A DNA stretch of 64,000 nucleotides. Source: a bacterium. Its GTDB lineage: Bacteria > Arandabacterota > Arandabacteria > Arandabacterales > Arandabacteraceae. The stretch lies in assembly GCA_029933125.1 (NCBI GenBank), contig JAOZOU010000001.1:518702-582701 (forward strand), given 5' to 3'. The notes beneath the pieces are model-generated. The model saw nothing but the letters and a program-made list of their open reading frames with translations, was not told the DNA's origin and did no database searches. Made by a program: the position numbers and the translations under genes. Positions 54,790-62,966 of the stretch are shown one piece after another (position 1 is the stretch's first letter; every line of letters begins with the position of its first letter).

Positions 54790-56040
54790 TCACCCACCTC
54801 TGGCGATTGCTTCAAACCTTGCCTTTAGACGATGATTGGGCTTTGCATTAGGAAGTGCAAGCCCAGCCTTGAGAAGATAGGCATTTATGAAAATGCGATT
54901 CTTTAGATAAACATAGGCATACTGCACACTCTTTGAGCCCCTCACTGAGTCATCAAATCGTAAGAGCACCTGCTTGCCAAGAACATGACTCCGAAGGTAT
55001 TCCACTGCAGCTTCGGCTTCCTTTGCCTTTATCCCTAAGAGCCTAACCCGCTTTCCATCCTCCGTACCGATCGTCGTCGCATTTATTATGCGATTGACAC
55101 GCAGAAGCTTCTCCTCCTTCGGTGGGTGAGGATTGCATGCAGCAGCCTCAAGATTCTTGATTGCAGGAACATAGGCAAGCTTTCCAAGCTGAACTGGAAG
55201 TTTCCTTTCAAGTATTTCAACATTGTGGGAACTTGCATCCTTCAGCTTCCCAATACCAAGTTTCTTCATAATCACTCTGATGAAATCCCGATTTATCTCA
55301 TAGCCGATCGCGTTGCGACCAAGTTCAAGCGCAGCCTTTACCGTTGTGCCACTGCCCAGGAATGGGTCAAGTACAGTATCACCAACGAATGTAAACATCT
55401 TTATAAGGCGCTTCGGAAGTTCCGGCGGAAACATGGCTTCGTGACCAAGCTTGCGGGCGCCTCCAAATGTCCAGTGACCTCGGAAGTACTGCTTCCACTC
55501 AAACTTGGTAAGCTTTGATCTTTCCTTGATCTCAGGTGTGACACGCTTGGACTGCCCAAGCTTCCTGAATATGTGGATGTATTCGTAGTCAATTTCAATG
55601 ATTCCATTGGGAGGATAAGGGAAGGAACCCATCACATTCGCTCCGCCACTCGGATTCATGGTGGTTTTCTTCTGCCAGATTATCGATCCAAGGAAGTCAA
55701 AGCCAATGGCTTCACACTGCGCAATAATCTCAGCATGGAGAGGTATGATACGATAGCGACCAAAAGTGGTCGCCCTTGCAAATTGATCACCTATGTTTAT
55801 GCAAAGACGCGCACCAGGGCGAAGCACACGATAGGCTTCGGACCAGACTCGATATAGGTCCTTAAGGTATGCATGAAGACTTTGCCCGTAGCCTATCTGG
55901 TTGGTGACACCGTAGTCCTTCAGGTGCCAGTAAGGAGGCGATGTCACAATAAGATCGATAGTCTCGTTGGCGATCTCAGGTATGGCACGACTGTCGGCAA
56001 TGTATATTTTGGCTGCAGGTCTCCCCAGATTGTCCCTCAT
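54790..56040 (-). CDS. beta-class DNA methyltransferase fused to an SNase-like domain
   Basis: Motif IV TSPPYWHLKDYG comes first and motif I DPFLGSGTTVKAALELG later, the beta-class order; SPPY favours N4-cytosine but N6-adenine is possible. A C-terminal domain (about residues 315-410) has the staphylococcal-nuclease pattern VRLLGIKAKE and AYVYLKN. Compared with active SNase the equivalents of Asp21, Asp40 and Arg87 are missing while Arg35 and Glu43 seem kept, so it is probably not an active nuclease. No restriction enzyme is next to it, making it an orphan methylase. The ribosome site is TGGAGC. Confidence 0.82.
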   Translation of the reverse strand: MRDNLGRPAAKIYIADSRAIPEIANETIDLIVTSPPYWHLKDYGVTNQIGYGQSLHAYLKDLYRVWSEAYRVLRPGARLCINIGDQFARATTFGRYRIIPLHAEIIAQCEAIGFDFLGSIIWQKKTTMNPSGGANVMGSFPYPPNGIIEIDYEYIHIFRKLGQSKRVTPEIKERSKLTKFEWKQYFRGHWTFGGARKLGHEAMFPPELPKRLIKMFTFVGDTVLDPFLGSGTTVKAALELGRNAIGYEINRDFIRVIMKKLGIGKLKDASSHNVEILERKLPVQLGKLAYVPAIKNLEAAACNPHPPKEEKLLRVNRIINATTIGTEDGKRVRLLGIKAKEAEAAVEYLRSHVLGKQVLLRFDDSVRGSKSVQYAYVYLKNRIFINAYLLKAGLALPNAKPNHRLKARFEAIARGG

Positions 56041-56153
56041 CTCAGCTCCAGGCTAACAACATGCAAACATGCAAGATACAAAACAAGCCGCCACAAGGAA
56101 TCTCTGTGACTATTCATTTTAATGCAATCAGGAGTAAGTTTCCAGTCGAGGGA

Positions 56154-56870
56154 TTACCAGGAAGCTCCTTTAACCCACTGGATGAGGTAGTTCATACGTC
56201 CTGTCAGCAGGGAAATACGCGCCATTACAGTGTAGCCGAAGGATGCTCCGAAAGCCGCCATCAAGATCCAGATGCCGAATCTGGCAACTCTTCCGAATGC
56301 GCCCTTATGCTCTTTTGAGAAGAAGAAGTAAACGAGAGCCGAAACAACTCCCCCAAAGACAACTAGCTGAGAGAAAATATTGCCAATGGTTGAAGCCGTT
56401 GTCGCACCTGGCTGATAAAGGGGAACCATTGTACTGTGAATCTGGCTTACAAAATCAGATTGAAGATAGCGTGTAAAATTGGTTCCCGCCGCAAAACCTA
56501 TGACAAATCCCATAGCCCATCGTGAGAGCCATGCGATTCTTGAAACCAATCGCGTGAGCAGAATGATACCAAATGCGAACGGTATGATATAGATCCATTC
56601 ACGAGGCTGTCCAACTGCAGCCGGCAGCACACCACCCATATGCGCTGGCCATAACCTGGCTATCATATTGGGTATCAGGGTTGTCCAGAAAGCAACCGTC
56701 ATCCAGTAGGCGGCTGAAATTCCAACGAAAAGATGCTCAGCAAACTTATAGAAGGGATTATCCTTGTAGAGAAAGCTGAATATCATGAGTGTAAGCAGTG
56801 AGGCTATCCACACCCCGACTGCATGCGCAACTGGAGTTGTCAGAATTGGTTGGCTCTCAAGGATAATCAT
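56154..56870 (-). CDS. uncharacterised membrane protein, fourth gene of DUF6754 cassette
   Basis: A 238-residue protein with about seven membrane helices and short loops (LLTLMIFSFLYKDNPFYKFA, IIPFAFGIILLTRLVSRIAW). No motif of a known transporter or enzyme is visible. Its ATG overlaps the stop of the upstream cassette gene by four bases, so it is translated with it. It always sits at the end of this four-gene run here. It probably forms an inner-membrane complex with its neighbours. Confidence 0.7.
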   Translation of the reverse strand: MIILESQPILTTPVAHAVGVWIASLLTLMIFSFLYKDNPFYKFAEHLFVGISAAYWMTVAFWTTLIPNMIARLWPAHMGGVLPAAVGQPREWIYIIPFAFGIILLTRLVSRIAWLSRWAMGFVIGFAAGTNFTRYLQSDFVSQIHSTMVPLYQPGATTASTIGNIFSQLVVFGGVVSALVYFFFSKEHKGAFGRVARFGIWILMAAFGASFGYTVMARISLLTGRMNYLIQWVKGASW

Positions 56871-57745
56871 CTGTATTTCCTCTTCCTCCTTCTCTCAAGC
56901 AGATAGGTTATGTTTCCAAGAATGATGAAAGCAACTATTACGAGGTGAGCTGTCACCTGCGGTCCCATAGTTGTGCTGGCTATGCGCGAACGCTTGGCGT
57001 ATTTGGGATATTTCTTCACTAAGGCATATTCATACTCAGCCGCGCCCTGAAGCCCACCCATAAATCCCACCATCTGCTTAGGATAGTATGGATAGAGAAG
57101 GGGGGCCATGACAGCCGTCGTTCCACCTCCGACAGGTATATCCCCAGGATCGCCAGCAAACTGGATCCACTCCTTGGTTCCGGGAAAGCCTGAACCCAAA
57201 CCTATGATGAGATCAAAGTCGCGCAAAGTCCGAATATCCTTCATCATAGGAAAGCTGTCGATAGGCTTGCCACTCATATCAGTTGTGTACATGCCCTTGA
57301 AATCAGAAAGCAGCGTATTTATGAGCCCCTGGTTGCCCGCTTTGTATCCAAGATGAATCCAATCAACCCCATAGACCTTGTCAGGAAATTCCACCTTTAT
57401 TATTTCGTCGATAAGCTGCTGGGACTGCCTCGATCCTGTTGGCCAGAGAGCCATGAGATAGATGCGATGGCTCTTTTCAAGAGCATGCCGCGTTACCGCA
57501 TTAGCCATAGGCTGATTTTCGGGAACAGTGCTCGGCCCATAGTCGAAGCTTATGAGTATTCTCGAACCACCAGGTAGGCTTTCTATTTTGTCAAAGAGGG
57601 ATTGAACTATCTCACTTGTTGGTATCGACGTCGCGTAGTGAAGAACCAATGGAATGATGACGGCTATTGCAATCAGCAAGAAGACATAACGACGATCAAC
57701 TGCGCCTAAGCGTTCAATAATTGTCAGTTTCTCTTCTTCAGCCAT
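56867..57745 (-). CDS. uncharacterised membrane-anchored protein, third gene of DUF6754 cassette
   Basis: The protein has an N-terminal membrane helix (YVFLLIAIAVIIPLVLHYA), a soluble domain of about 230 residues (SRILISFDYGPSTVPENQPM, FDLIIGLGSGFPGTKEW), and a C-terminal helix (TAHLVIVAFIILGNITYLL) followed by a basic tail. The soluble domain looks alpha/beta and faces the outside if the basic tail is cytoplasmic. I do not recognise the fold. The ATG at 57745 is just beyond the stop of the upstream gene, with AAGGA as ribosome site. It overlaps the next gene by four bases. Confidence 0.7.
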   Translation of the reverse strand: MAEEEKLTIIERLGAVDRRYVFLLIAIAVIIPLVLHYATSIPTSEIVQSLFDKIESLPGGSRILISFDYGPSTVPENQPMANAVTRHALEKSHRIYLMALWPTGSRQSQQLIDEIIKVEFPDKVYGVDWIHLGYKAGNQGLINTLLSDFKGMYTTDMSGKPIDSFPMMKDIRTLRDFDLIIGLGSGFPGTKEWIQFAGDPGDIPVGGGTTAVMAPLLYPYYPKQMVGFMGGLQGAAEYEYALVKKYPKYAKRSRIASTTMGPQVTAHLVIVAFIILGNITYLLERRRKRKYR

Positions 57746-57746
57746 T

Positions 57747-58433
57747 TCAATCCTTACCTTCGGTTCCGAGATAAGACCTTTCAATTCCAAGAATGAGTCT
57801 CAAAGATGCGGAAACAATCCCCAAGGCGATGCCAATCATGATAGCTCTTTGCCCAGCCATGTTAGGAACAGACATTATCCATGTGCTCAGATTTGGTATG
57901 TGCAAGAACTGCAAGGGTTTTGGCAACCAGAATGTGAGATAATAGCCGAGCGGCGTTGGTCGAAGAAGTATGACAAAGGCAGCAAGCAGAAGAATTGTTG
58001 CCTCCTTTGTCTTTGCTCTAAAGGCTCTGTATGAAGCCGACGCTACGAAAAATGCAAGCAAGGAAAACATCGTTGCCTGTAGAGGCTGGAAGGTTGCATC
58101 ATAAAGATACTTGAGAAGACTTCCATCAGCCTGATAATCACCAGTCCAACCACCTGGAACTCCAATCTTGAGGAGACCAGCACCAAGCATGAGGAAGAAT
58201 CCAGAGACGGTTACGATACTATACTTCCAATCCCGCCGCCGGTTCTGAATCCTTGAGAGATGGACCTTAAGCAGGTTGCCCCCACCAAGTATAAATGCGA
58301 AAACAGCAATGACATCGTAGAAAATCGAGAATTTGCTATCAAGTCCAGTGAAGGGCCAGTGCGGGATGAACATGGCAGCGATGAGGACAAGCCCAACAAT
58401 GAAGGTAATTACAAGTGGTACCGTCCGCTTCAT
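57747..58433 (-). CDS. uncharacterised membrane protein, second gene of DUF6754 cassette
   Basis: A 228-residue integral membrane protein with six or seven helices (VPLVITFIVGLVLIAAMFI, YDVIAVFAFILGGGNLL, ATILLLAAFVILLRPTPLGY). One loop is basic (LSRIQNRRRDW) and cytoplasmic by the positive-inside rule. No known family motif. It lies 13 bases after the DUF6754-like gene and immediately before the next cassette gene. Confidence 0.7.
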   Translation of the reverse strand: MKRTVPLVITFIVGLVLIAAMFIPHWPFTGLDSKFSIFYDVIAVFAFILGGGNLLKVHLSRIQNRRRDWKYSIVTVSGFFLMLGAGLLKIGVPGGWTGDYQADGSLLKYLYDATFQPLQATMFSLLAFFVASASYRAFRAKTKEATILLLAAFVILLRPTPLGYYLTFWLPKPLQFLHIPNLSTWIMSVPNMAGQRAIMIGIALGIVSASLRLILGIERSYLGTEGKD

Positions 58434-58446
58434 CTGAGTGCCTTCC

Positions 58447-59643
58447 TCAGAAATTCATCGTGAAAAGACGACGTAACCAGTTGCTTGCTGCAAGCAGAGT
58501 CTCATTTCCTGTAGTACTGGCAAGTGTTGCCAGAGCGACTCCGGCAACGATGAATATTAGAGCTATTGCCTTGCCTGCATCCTGGCCTTTGAGACTCCCT
58601 TGCATCTTTCGATCCTTCGAAAGATATGCACTCGCTGCAAAGAGCTCCTCACCGATGAGGGTGTAGTCACATGCCGCAACAAAGAATGGCAGCTGTGTTG
58701 GCATTGCAGTACCTGCAACTTGAATTGCACCGATCGAGTTGCCTGTCTCTGCAAGTATGAGAGATTCTGCAAAGAAAGCCCCCAGATAGAAACAAGCTGC
58801 TGGCCGCTGCCTGACCATTATTCCATCCACTGCTGCAACATAGCCAAATTGCTCATCCGTAATGTAGTGAACAATGTCGTCATTGTAGAGATCAGGTCTG
58901 CCAGCTTCAAGATAAGCCTGTCTGACTGTCTCCCGACCTACACTCATAACGATTGAACGTGAAACTGGAACCTCAAGCTTTGTTTCATAGGTTGCAGCCT
59001 TCCTGGCAATGTGCGCAAGCAGGGTCATACCTGCAACCGTCTGGACGTTATCCATATCCTGGATACCCGGTATGAAGAGAATCGGTTTACCCATCTCGGT
59101 TGCACGTCCAACAGCCTCATCGATGGCCTCCAGCCCGGAAATTCGTCTGATATAGAGTTCCTTCCCTTTTGCGCCAAGAAAAATGAAGTAAGTTATTGCA
59201 AAGACAAGGATAAGAGCAATGACAAGCAGATTAGCACGGGTGCGATCGAACCACTGTTGTTTTGATTGCACAGGTCCTGCAATGACGGGCGCACTCGCGA
59301 CGCTATCGGCTAAGGCCACTACCTGGTAATAATATGCAGTGCCATCATGCGTCCTTGAGTCAACAAAGCGGCGGGTTCCTCCTGGCACTTTGGCTACAAC
59401 TTCACTGCTCTCAGGTGATCCGACGTAACGTATGATTCTGTAACCCGTGATGATTCCATTTTCACCTGTGTCGCCTGGGGAAAGCTCCCACTCGAGAGTT
59501 ATGCTCCCACCCTTATCGCTCGGCGTGTCATATGCCTTCAAGGAAATCGGTGGCGGTACAGCGAGGGAATCACTTTCCTGGGCTATCGCACTTGACGCTA
59601 CGAGGATAGCAGCAAGCGCAACTATCAAGGCAACCTTATGCAT
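58447..59643 (-). CDS. exported fibronectin III / DUF6754-like membrane protein, first gene of cassette
   Basis: A signal peptide (MHKVALIVALAAILVASSAIA) is followed by a fibronectin type III domain (about residues 30-115: GSITLEWELSPGD, GYRIIRYVG, TAYYYQVVALAD), a membrane helix (NLLVIALILVFAITYFIFLGA), a cytoplasmic alpha/beta domain of about 210 residues (ISGLEAIDEAVGRATEMGKP, VQTVAGMTLLAHIAR) and a final hydrophobic helix. The arrangement matches DUF6754 proteins, whose role is unknown. The ATG at 59643 with AAAGGAT is preferred over a TTG at 59658. It leads a four-gene operon with its own promoter at 59692-59721. Confidence 0.75.
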   Translation of the reverse strand: MHKVALIVALAAILVASSAIAQESDSLAVPPPISLKAYDTPSDKGGSITLEWELSPGDTGENGIITGYRIIRYVGSPESSEVVAKVPGGTRRFVDSRTHDGTAYYYQVVALADSVASAPVIAGPVQSKQQWFDRTRANLLVIALILVFAITYFIFLGAKGKELYIRRISGLEAIDEAVGRATEMGKPILFIPGIQDMDNVQTVAGMTLLAHIARKAATYETKLEVPVSRSIVMSVGRETVRQAYLEAGRPDLYNDDIVHYITDEQFGYVAAVDGIMVRQRPAACFYLGAFFAESLILAETGNSIGAIQVAGTAMPTQLPFFVAACDYTLIGEELFAASAYLSKDRKMQGSLKGQDAGKAIALIFIVAGVALATLASTTGNETLLAASNWLRRLFTMNF

Positions 59644-59691
59644 CCTTATCCTTTCCAAGTAAGGATAGGCAAAGTCTAATTGTTGTGAGAA

Positions 59692-59721
59692 TAGTAATCA
59701 TACGCTTGGCAGATCTGTCAA
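59692..59721 (-). promoter_or_regulatory. promoter of the DUF6754 cassette
   Basis: On the minus strand TTGACA (59716-59721) is followed after 18 bases by TTACTA (59692-59697), preceded by TGA as an extended -10. TATGAT overlaps at a shorter spacing. It is back-to-back with the rubredoxin promoter. Confidence 0.5.
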
Positions 59722-59748
59722 GCACAAACATCCCGCATTGCCTTTCGA

Positions 59749-59778
59749 TTGACACTACCAGAGCAGGAGCGATAGGAT
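59749..59778 (+). promoter_or_regulatory. rubredoxin promoter
   Basis: TTGACA (59749-59754) and TAGGAT (59773-59778) are 18 bases apart, 37 bases before the rubredoxin ATG. Confidence 0.6.
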
Positions 59779-59815
59779 AGGTACAGTCAACTCAATCTAG
59801 CTTAAGGAGGAACCC

Positions 59816-59980
59816 ATGAAGTACAGATGCAAAGTTTGTGGCTATGTCTACGATCCCGCTGTGGGTGATCCGGATAATAATGTGCCTGCTGGCACGAAGT
59901 TTGAAGACGTTCCTGATGATTGGGTCTGTCCGGCGTGTGGAGCTCCGAAAAGCATGTTTGAGCCTATGCAAGCGGAGTGA
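59816..59980 (+). CDS. rubredoxin
   Basis: A 54-residue rubredoxin with the four iron-binding cysteines at residues 5, 8, 38 and 41 (CKVCGY and CPACGAPK) and the usual [10 protein letters not shown] loop. It carries one electron in the cytoplasm, typically to oxygen- or peroxide-reducing enzymes in anaerobes. An AAGGAGG ribosome site lies 5 bases before the ATG. It has its own promoter, and no redox partner is adjacent. This points to an anaerobic or microaerophilic life. Confidence 0.95.
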   Translation: MKYRCKVCGYVYDPAVGDPDNNVPAGTKFEDVPDDWVCPACGAPKSMFEPMQAE

Positions 59981-59984
59981 AACG

Positions 59985-62042
59985 CTAGCCCCGACGTTTC
60001 ACAAACTCGACCAATCCGGCATCAGCAGAGATCTCGAAGCAAAGTCTTACAAGATCGGGATTGGTTTCTCCAATCTCGGCTGCCACAACTCTCGAAATGT
60101 CGGCGATAGAACGCTCGCCATCAGCCCAGAAGAGGGAAAGTATCCAGATGAGATCAGCCTTGGCTTCGCGCTTGCGCCATCGATTGTAGCGGCTACGCCG
60201 TCGCCCAGTTGTTCTGCGCAAAGCATGCTCGGGATAGACAGGGCCAGGAATGAGACGCCTCACAACATGATCAGCTTGCTCCTTGATGCGATCATGAGCA
60301 CGTTTGCGCATACTTGCAGATAAGGAAGCAACATCACATACCTCGGCCTCAGCCTTGACACACTTGGTATAGGCTCTCATTTGATCGCGTATCCTGCGCT
60401 GCAGGGATTTTGATCTTGGATGCAGGCTGCCCAAACCCATGAGGACCTTCCTGCCATATTCAAGTAAGAGGCCCGCCTCAAATTCGAGACTTACCCACAT
60501 CGGGGCATCGGATTGAGCAAATTCAGCCATCTTGTCAACCGCATCTCTCCGAAGTGCCTGGCCAACTATGTCAGCACAAAGCTTGAGATCATTCTCGTCA
60601 GCTCTGGCAAGCGTATAAATGACCGCAGCACCTATAAGTCCAATAGATCGGAGCATCTCGGGAGATACCTTGTCAGGCGTGTCAGCACTGGTATGGTAGA
60701 AAAGATCTGGCCACTGGATAAGCATAGCGGTCGGCACTCCAACAAGGGGATCCGAAAGGACATAATGGTCACTACCTCCTGAAAAACTCGTTGTCTGCAT
60801 TCGTACAGAGAGCAGATCACTTGATAGCCCCGTGTCCCCCTTATGACTAAGGACCTTGCGGGCTGCATGCTCTATGAGGTAGTGGATGAATCCACCTGAA
60901 GCCATAGGTGGAGCTTCAATGCAAAGAGTCGAGCCAGTTACATCCTGGCGTTGGCCAACCATATCCAGATTAAGCCCTGTCACGAGACGCTGCCTGGCAG
61001 AATGCTCGCGCGAAAGGTACGCGAAGGTTCCTGTTATTTCAGGTACCAGAAGAAATCTTATCCCGAAGCGCGGTTGGGGAAGAATCTGTCTCTCAATGAG
61101 ATTGGAAAGGACCTTGTGGATCTCGAGAAGAGCAGCAACCCCAGAGGCGTTATCATCTGCTGAAGGTTTGGGGTGGCACAGATGTGCAATCACCAGAACC
61201 TCTCTATCCTCTCGGCCCGCTATGAGTGAGGTTACAACCTCAAGTGTGCCAGGATAGGTTTCGCTCTCCACCAGTGCCCAAGCCTTAACGGGTCGCCTTT
61301 GGCTGCGAAGGTGGTTCGCAAGCCTATCGCCGTCCTCAGGTGTAAGCACAAATCCGAAAAGTTCATTCTCATCCCACCAGAAGGAATTGTACTGGCGCGC
61401 ACCATATACACCTGAGCCAAATCTCACACCCGGCAGGTGCCTTTGCTTATAGAGAATGATACCACTTACGCCTGCGCTAGCCGCTGCCTCATACACATGA
61501 CTTGCCCTCCAAGCATCACATAAAGCGATCTTCCCCCTCGCTCTTTTGAAATCCTTCTCAGTTCGTCCATCCCCACCATCGATTACCTCGGCTGCGATCC
61601 CATGCGGCGGCGTCGCCTTGCTCCTTTGAATCACCGAAATGGCACAGTCATTAAAATCGGCTAGCTTTGCTGCAAGCTCGGGTGGCGAGATAATCTTGAG
61701 AACAGCTTGTTTTATGGACCATTCATCAAAGGAAGGGAAGTGCCAGAAACTTGCACCACGTTCAGCAGGATAGTGGATAAGACGAGCATCTCCACTATCC
61801 TCGAGAAGATGGTCTATGCAATACTCAGCAGCACGGCGGTAGCCAGGGCTAGCTTGGATGCGATGGAAACGCGAAAGGGCAAGGACGTGATCGTAAGCTC
61901 TCTCGGCTGAAATCTCTGACGAAAGTGTGTGCAAGAGCTCAGTAAACATTGAATCCTCGATGTGCGCGGCTTGCTGGTATGGTATCAAGTCAGTCCTCAA
62001 AGGGTCAATGAATAGTTTTTGGTAATGCAATCTCTCGCTCAT
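59985..62042 (-). CDS. M28-like aminopeptidase of the DUF4910 type
   Basis: A PA-like insert (about residues 150-280) interrupts an M28-type aminopeptidase core whose metal ligands appear in HLCHPKPSADDNASG, LVPEITGT, GLNLDMVGQ and FYHTSADTPDKV. The C-terminal 190 residues are helical and end in a winged-helix-like part (RSIADISRVVAAEIGETN). No signal peptide is visible, so it is probably cytoplasmic. DUF4910 proteins are linked to surface-glycan and peptide-modification loci in other bacteria, but none is nearby. It converges on rubredoxin with only 4 bases between stops. Confidence 0.8.
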   Translation of the reverse strand: MSERLHYQKLFIDPLRTDLIPYQQAAHIEDSMFTELLHTLSSEISAERAYDHVLALSRFHRIQASPGYRRAAEYCIDHLLEDSGDARLIHYPAERGASFWHFPSFDEWSIKQAVLKIISPPELAAKLADFNDCAISVIQRSKATPPHGIAAEVIDGGDGRTEKDFKRARGKIALCDAWRASHVYEAAASAGVSGIILYKQRHLPGVRFGSGVYGARQYNSFWWDENELFGFVLTPEDGDRLANHLRSQRRPVKAWALVESETYPGTLEVVTSLIAGREDREVLVIAHLCHPKPSADDNASGVAALLEIHKVLSNLIERQILPQPRFGIRFLLVPEITGTFAYLSREHSARQRLVTGLNLDMVGQRQDVTGSTLCIEAPPMASGGFIHYLIEHAARKVLSHKGDTGLSSDLLSVRMQTTSFSGGSDHYVLSDPLVGVPTAMLIQWPDLFYHTSADTPDKVSPEMLRSIGLIGAAVIYTLARADENDLKLCADIVGQALRRDAVDKMAEFAQSDAPMWVSLEFEAGLLLEYGRKVLMGLGSLHPRSKSLQRRIRDQMRAYTKCVKAEAEVCDVASLSASMRKRAHDRIKEQADHVVRRLIPGPVYPEHALRRTTGRRRSRYNRWRKREAKADLIWILSLFWADGERSIADISRVVAAEIGETNPDLVRLCFEISADAGLVEFVKRRG

Positions 62043-62138
62043 CTTACCCTACTTCCCTTTGAGTCCCCGACCTCTAACGAGGAATTGGCAAAAGCGCTCC
62101 ACTGCTACCAATCAGTTACTACTTCACTAGCGGATTGC

Positions 62139-62168
62139 TTGACAATAGGGGATAAGTTGTGATATCCT
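62139..62168 (+). promoter_or_regulatory. promoter of the dockerin protein gene
   Basis: TTGACA (62139-62144) and TATCCT (62163-62168) are 18 bases apart, with TGA before the -10. The layout matches the promoter of the cohesin-dockerin gene at 24337-24366. The leader would be about 105 bases. Confidence 0.6.
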
Positions 62169-62278
62169 TTAACGTAGAAATTGGCTTTTAGAGAGAGCAA
62201 GAAGTGTAAGACCGGCGGAAGGGGGTGTAGATAAGAGGGTCAACTAAGTGTAGTGTGAATCAAATGGAGGTAAACGAG

Positions 62279-62863
62279 ATGAGGAATTCGGTTTTGGCAA
62301 TTGGCTTGATAGCGATACTTCTGGTCGCCGGGACAGCTTTCGCTGGTATTCCATCAGCAAGCACTTCCACTGTCGAAAGAGAGGGTCAAGGGACGCCAGA
62401 GTGCAATCCCGATGTGGCTGTGATTTGTCCGGCCAGTGACATGGGACAGGTCTATGTGACAGTGACTGTAAGGAATGTTTATGGTGATCCACTTGCTGAC
62501 AAGGTTGTGAACTGCTATCCCAGTGTTGTCTCTGGAGGTTTTTGCTTCTGCCCCGGCGAAGATTCAAAACAAGATACAACTGACTCCAATGGACAGGTGT
62601 TCTTCACGTTCTCGGACTTCGGCGGTTGCGGCGACCTCGAATTCGGTGCAGACTGCGAGGGTGTTGTCTTTAACCCTTCGGCGACAATATATATCGCCAG
62701 TCCCGACAACAATGGTGACTGCACTGTTGGACTGCCCGATTTCATTAGTTTCGCAGGTGTCTACCAGACAGCTGATGCCTGCAGTGACTTTAATTGCGAT
62801 GGAACCGTTGGAATAAGTGACTTCATAATTTTCGCGGGTCACTATAACCACACTTGTCCTTAG
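62279..62863 (+). CDS. secreted dockerin-containing protein
   Basis: A signal peptide (LAIGLIAILLVAGTAFA) leads to a beta domain (about residues 40-140; VYVTVTVRNVYGDPLADKVV, resembling an invasin/Ig-like fold with cysteines) and a C-terminal type I dockerin with two calcium loops (NNGDCTVGLPDFISF and NCDGTVGISDFIIF). The dockerin should bind a cohesin, for which the proteins at 24592 and 26433 are candidates. ATG 62279 has a GGAGGT ribosome site. The gene has its own promoter and a strong terminator, so it is a single transcription unit. Confidence 0.85.
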   Translation: MRNSVLAIGLIAILLVAGTAFAGIPSASTSTVEREGQGTPECNPDVAVICPASDMGQVYVTVTVRNVYGDPLADKVVNCYPSVVSGGFCFCPGEDSKQDTTDSNGQVFFTFSDFGGCGDLEFGADCEGVVFNPSATIYIASPDNNGDCTVGLPDFISFAGVYQTADACSDFNCDGTVGISDFIIFAGHYNHTCP

Positions 62864-62891
62864 GCTGCCATAGTTTTAAGTGAAACCCTTG

Positions 62892-62916
62892 AAGGCGGGT
62901 AGAGTCTACCCGCCTT
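62892..62916 (+). terminator. intrinsic terminator after the dockerin gene
   Basis: An 11-bp GC-rich perfect stem (62892-62902 with 62906-62916) closes a 3-base loop and is followed by a T-rich stretch (TGTGTCTTTT). It would stop transcription of the dockerin gene. Confidence 0.8.
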
Positions 62917-62966
62917 GTGTCTTTTCCCCTGTTCAGTCCGAGCCCACCTTTGAGTGGTATCTGTTG

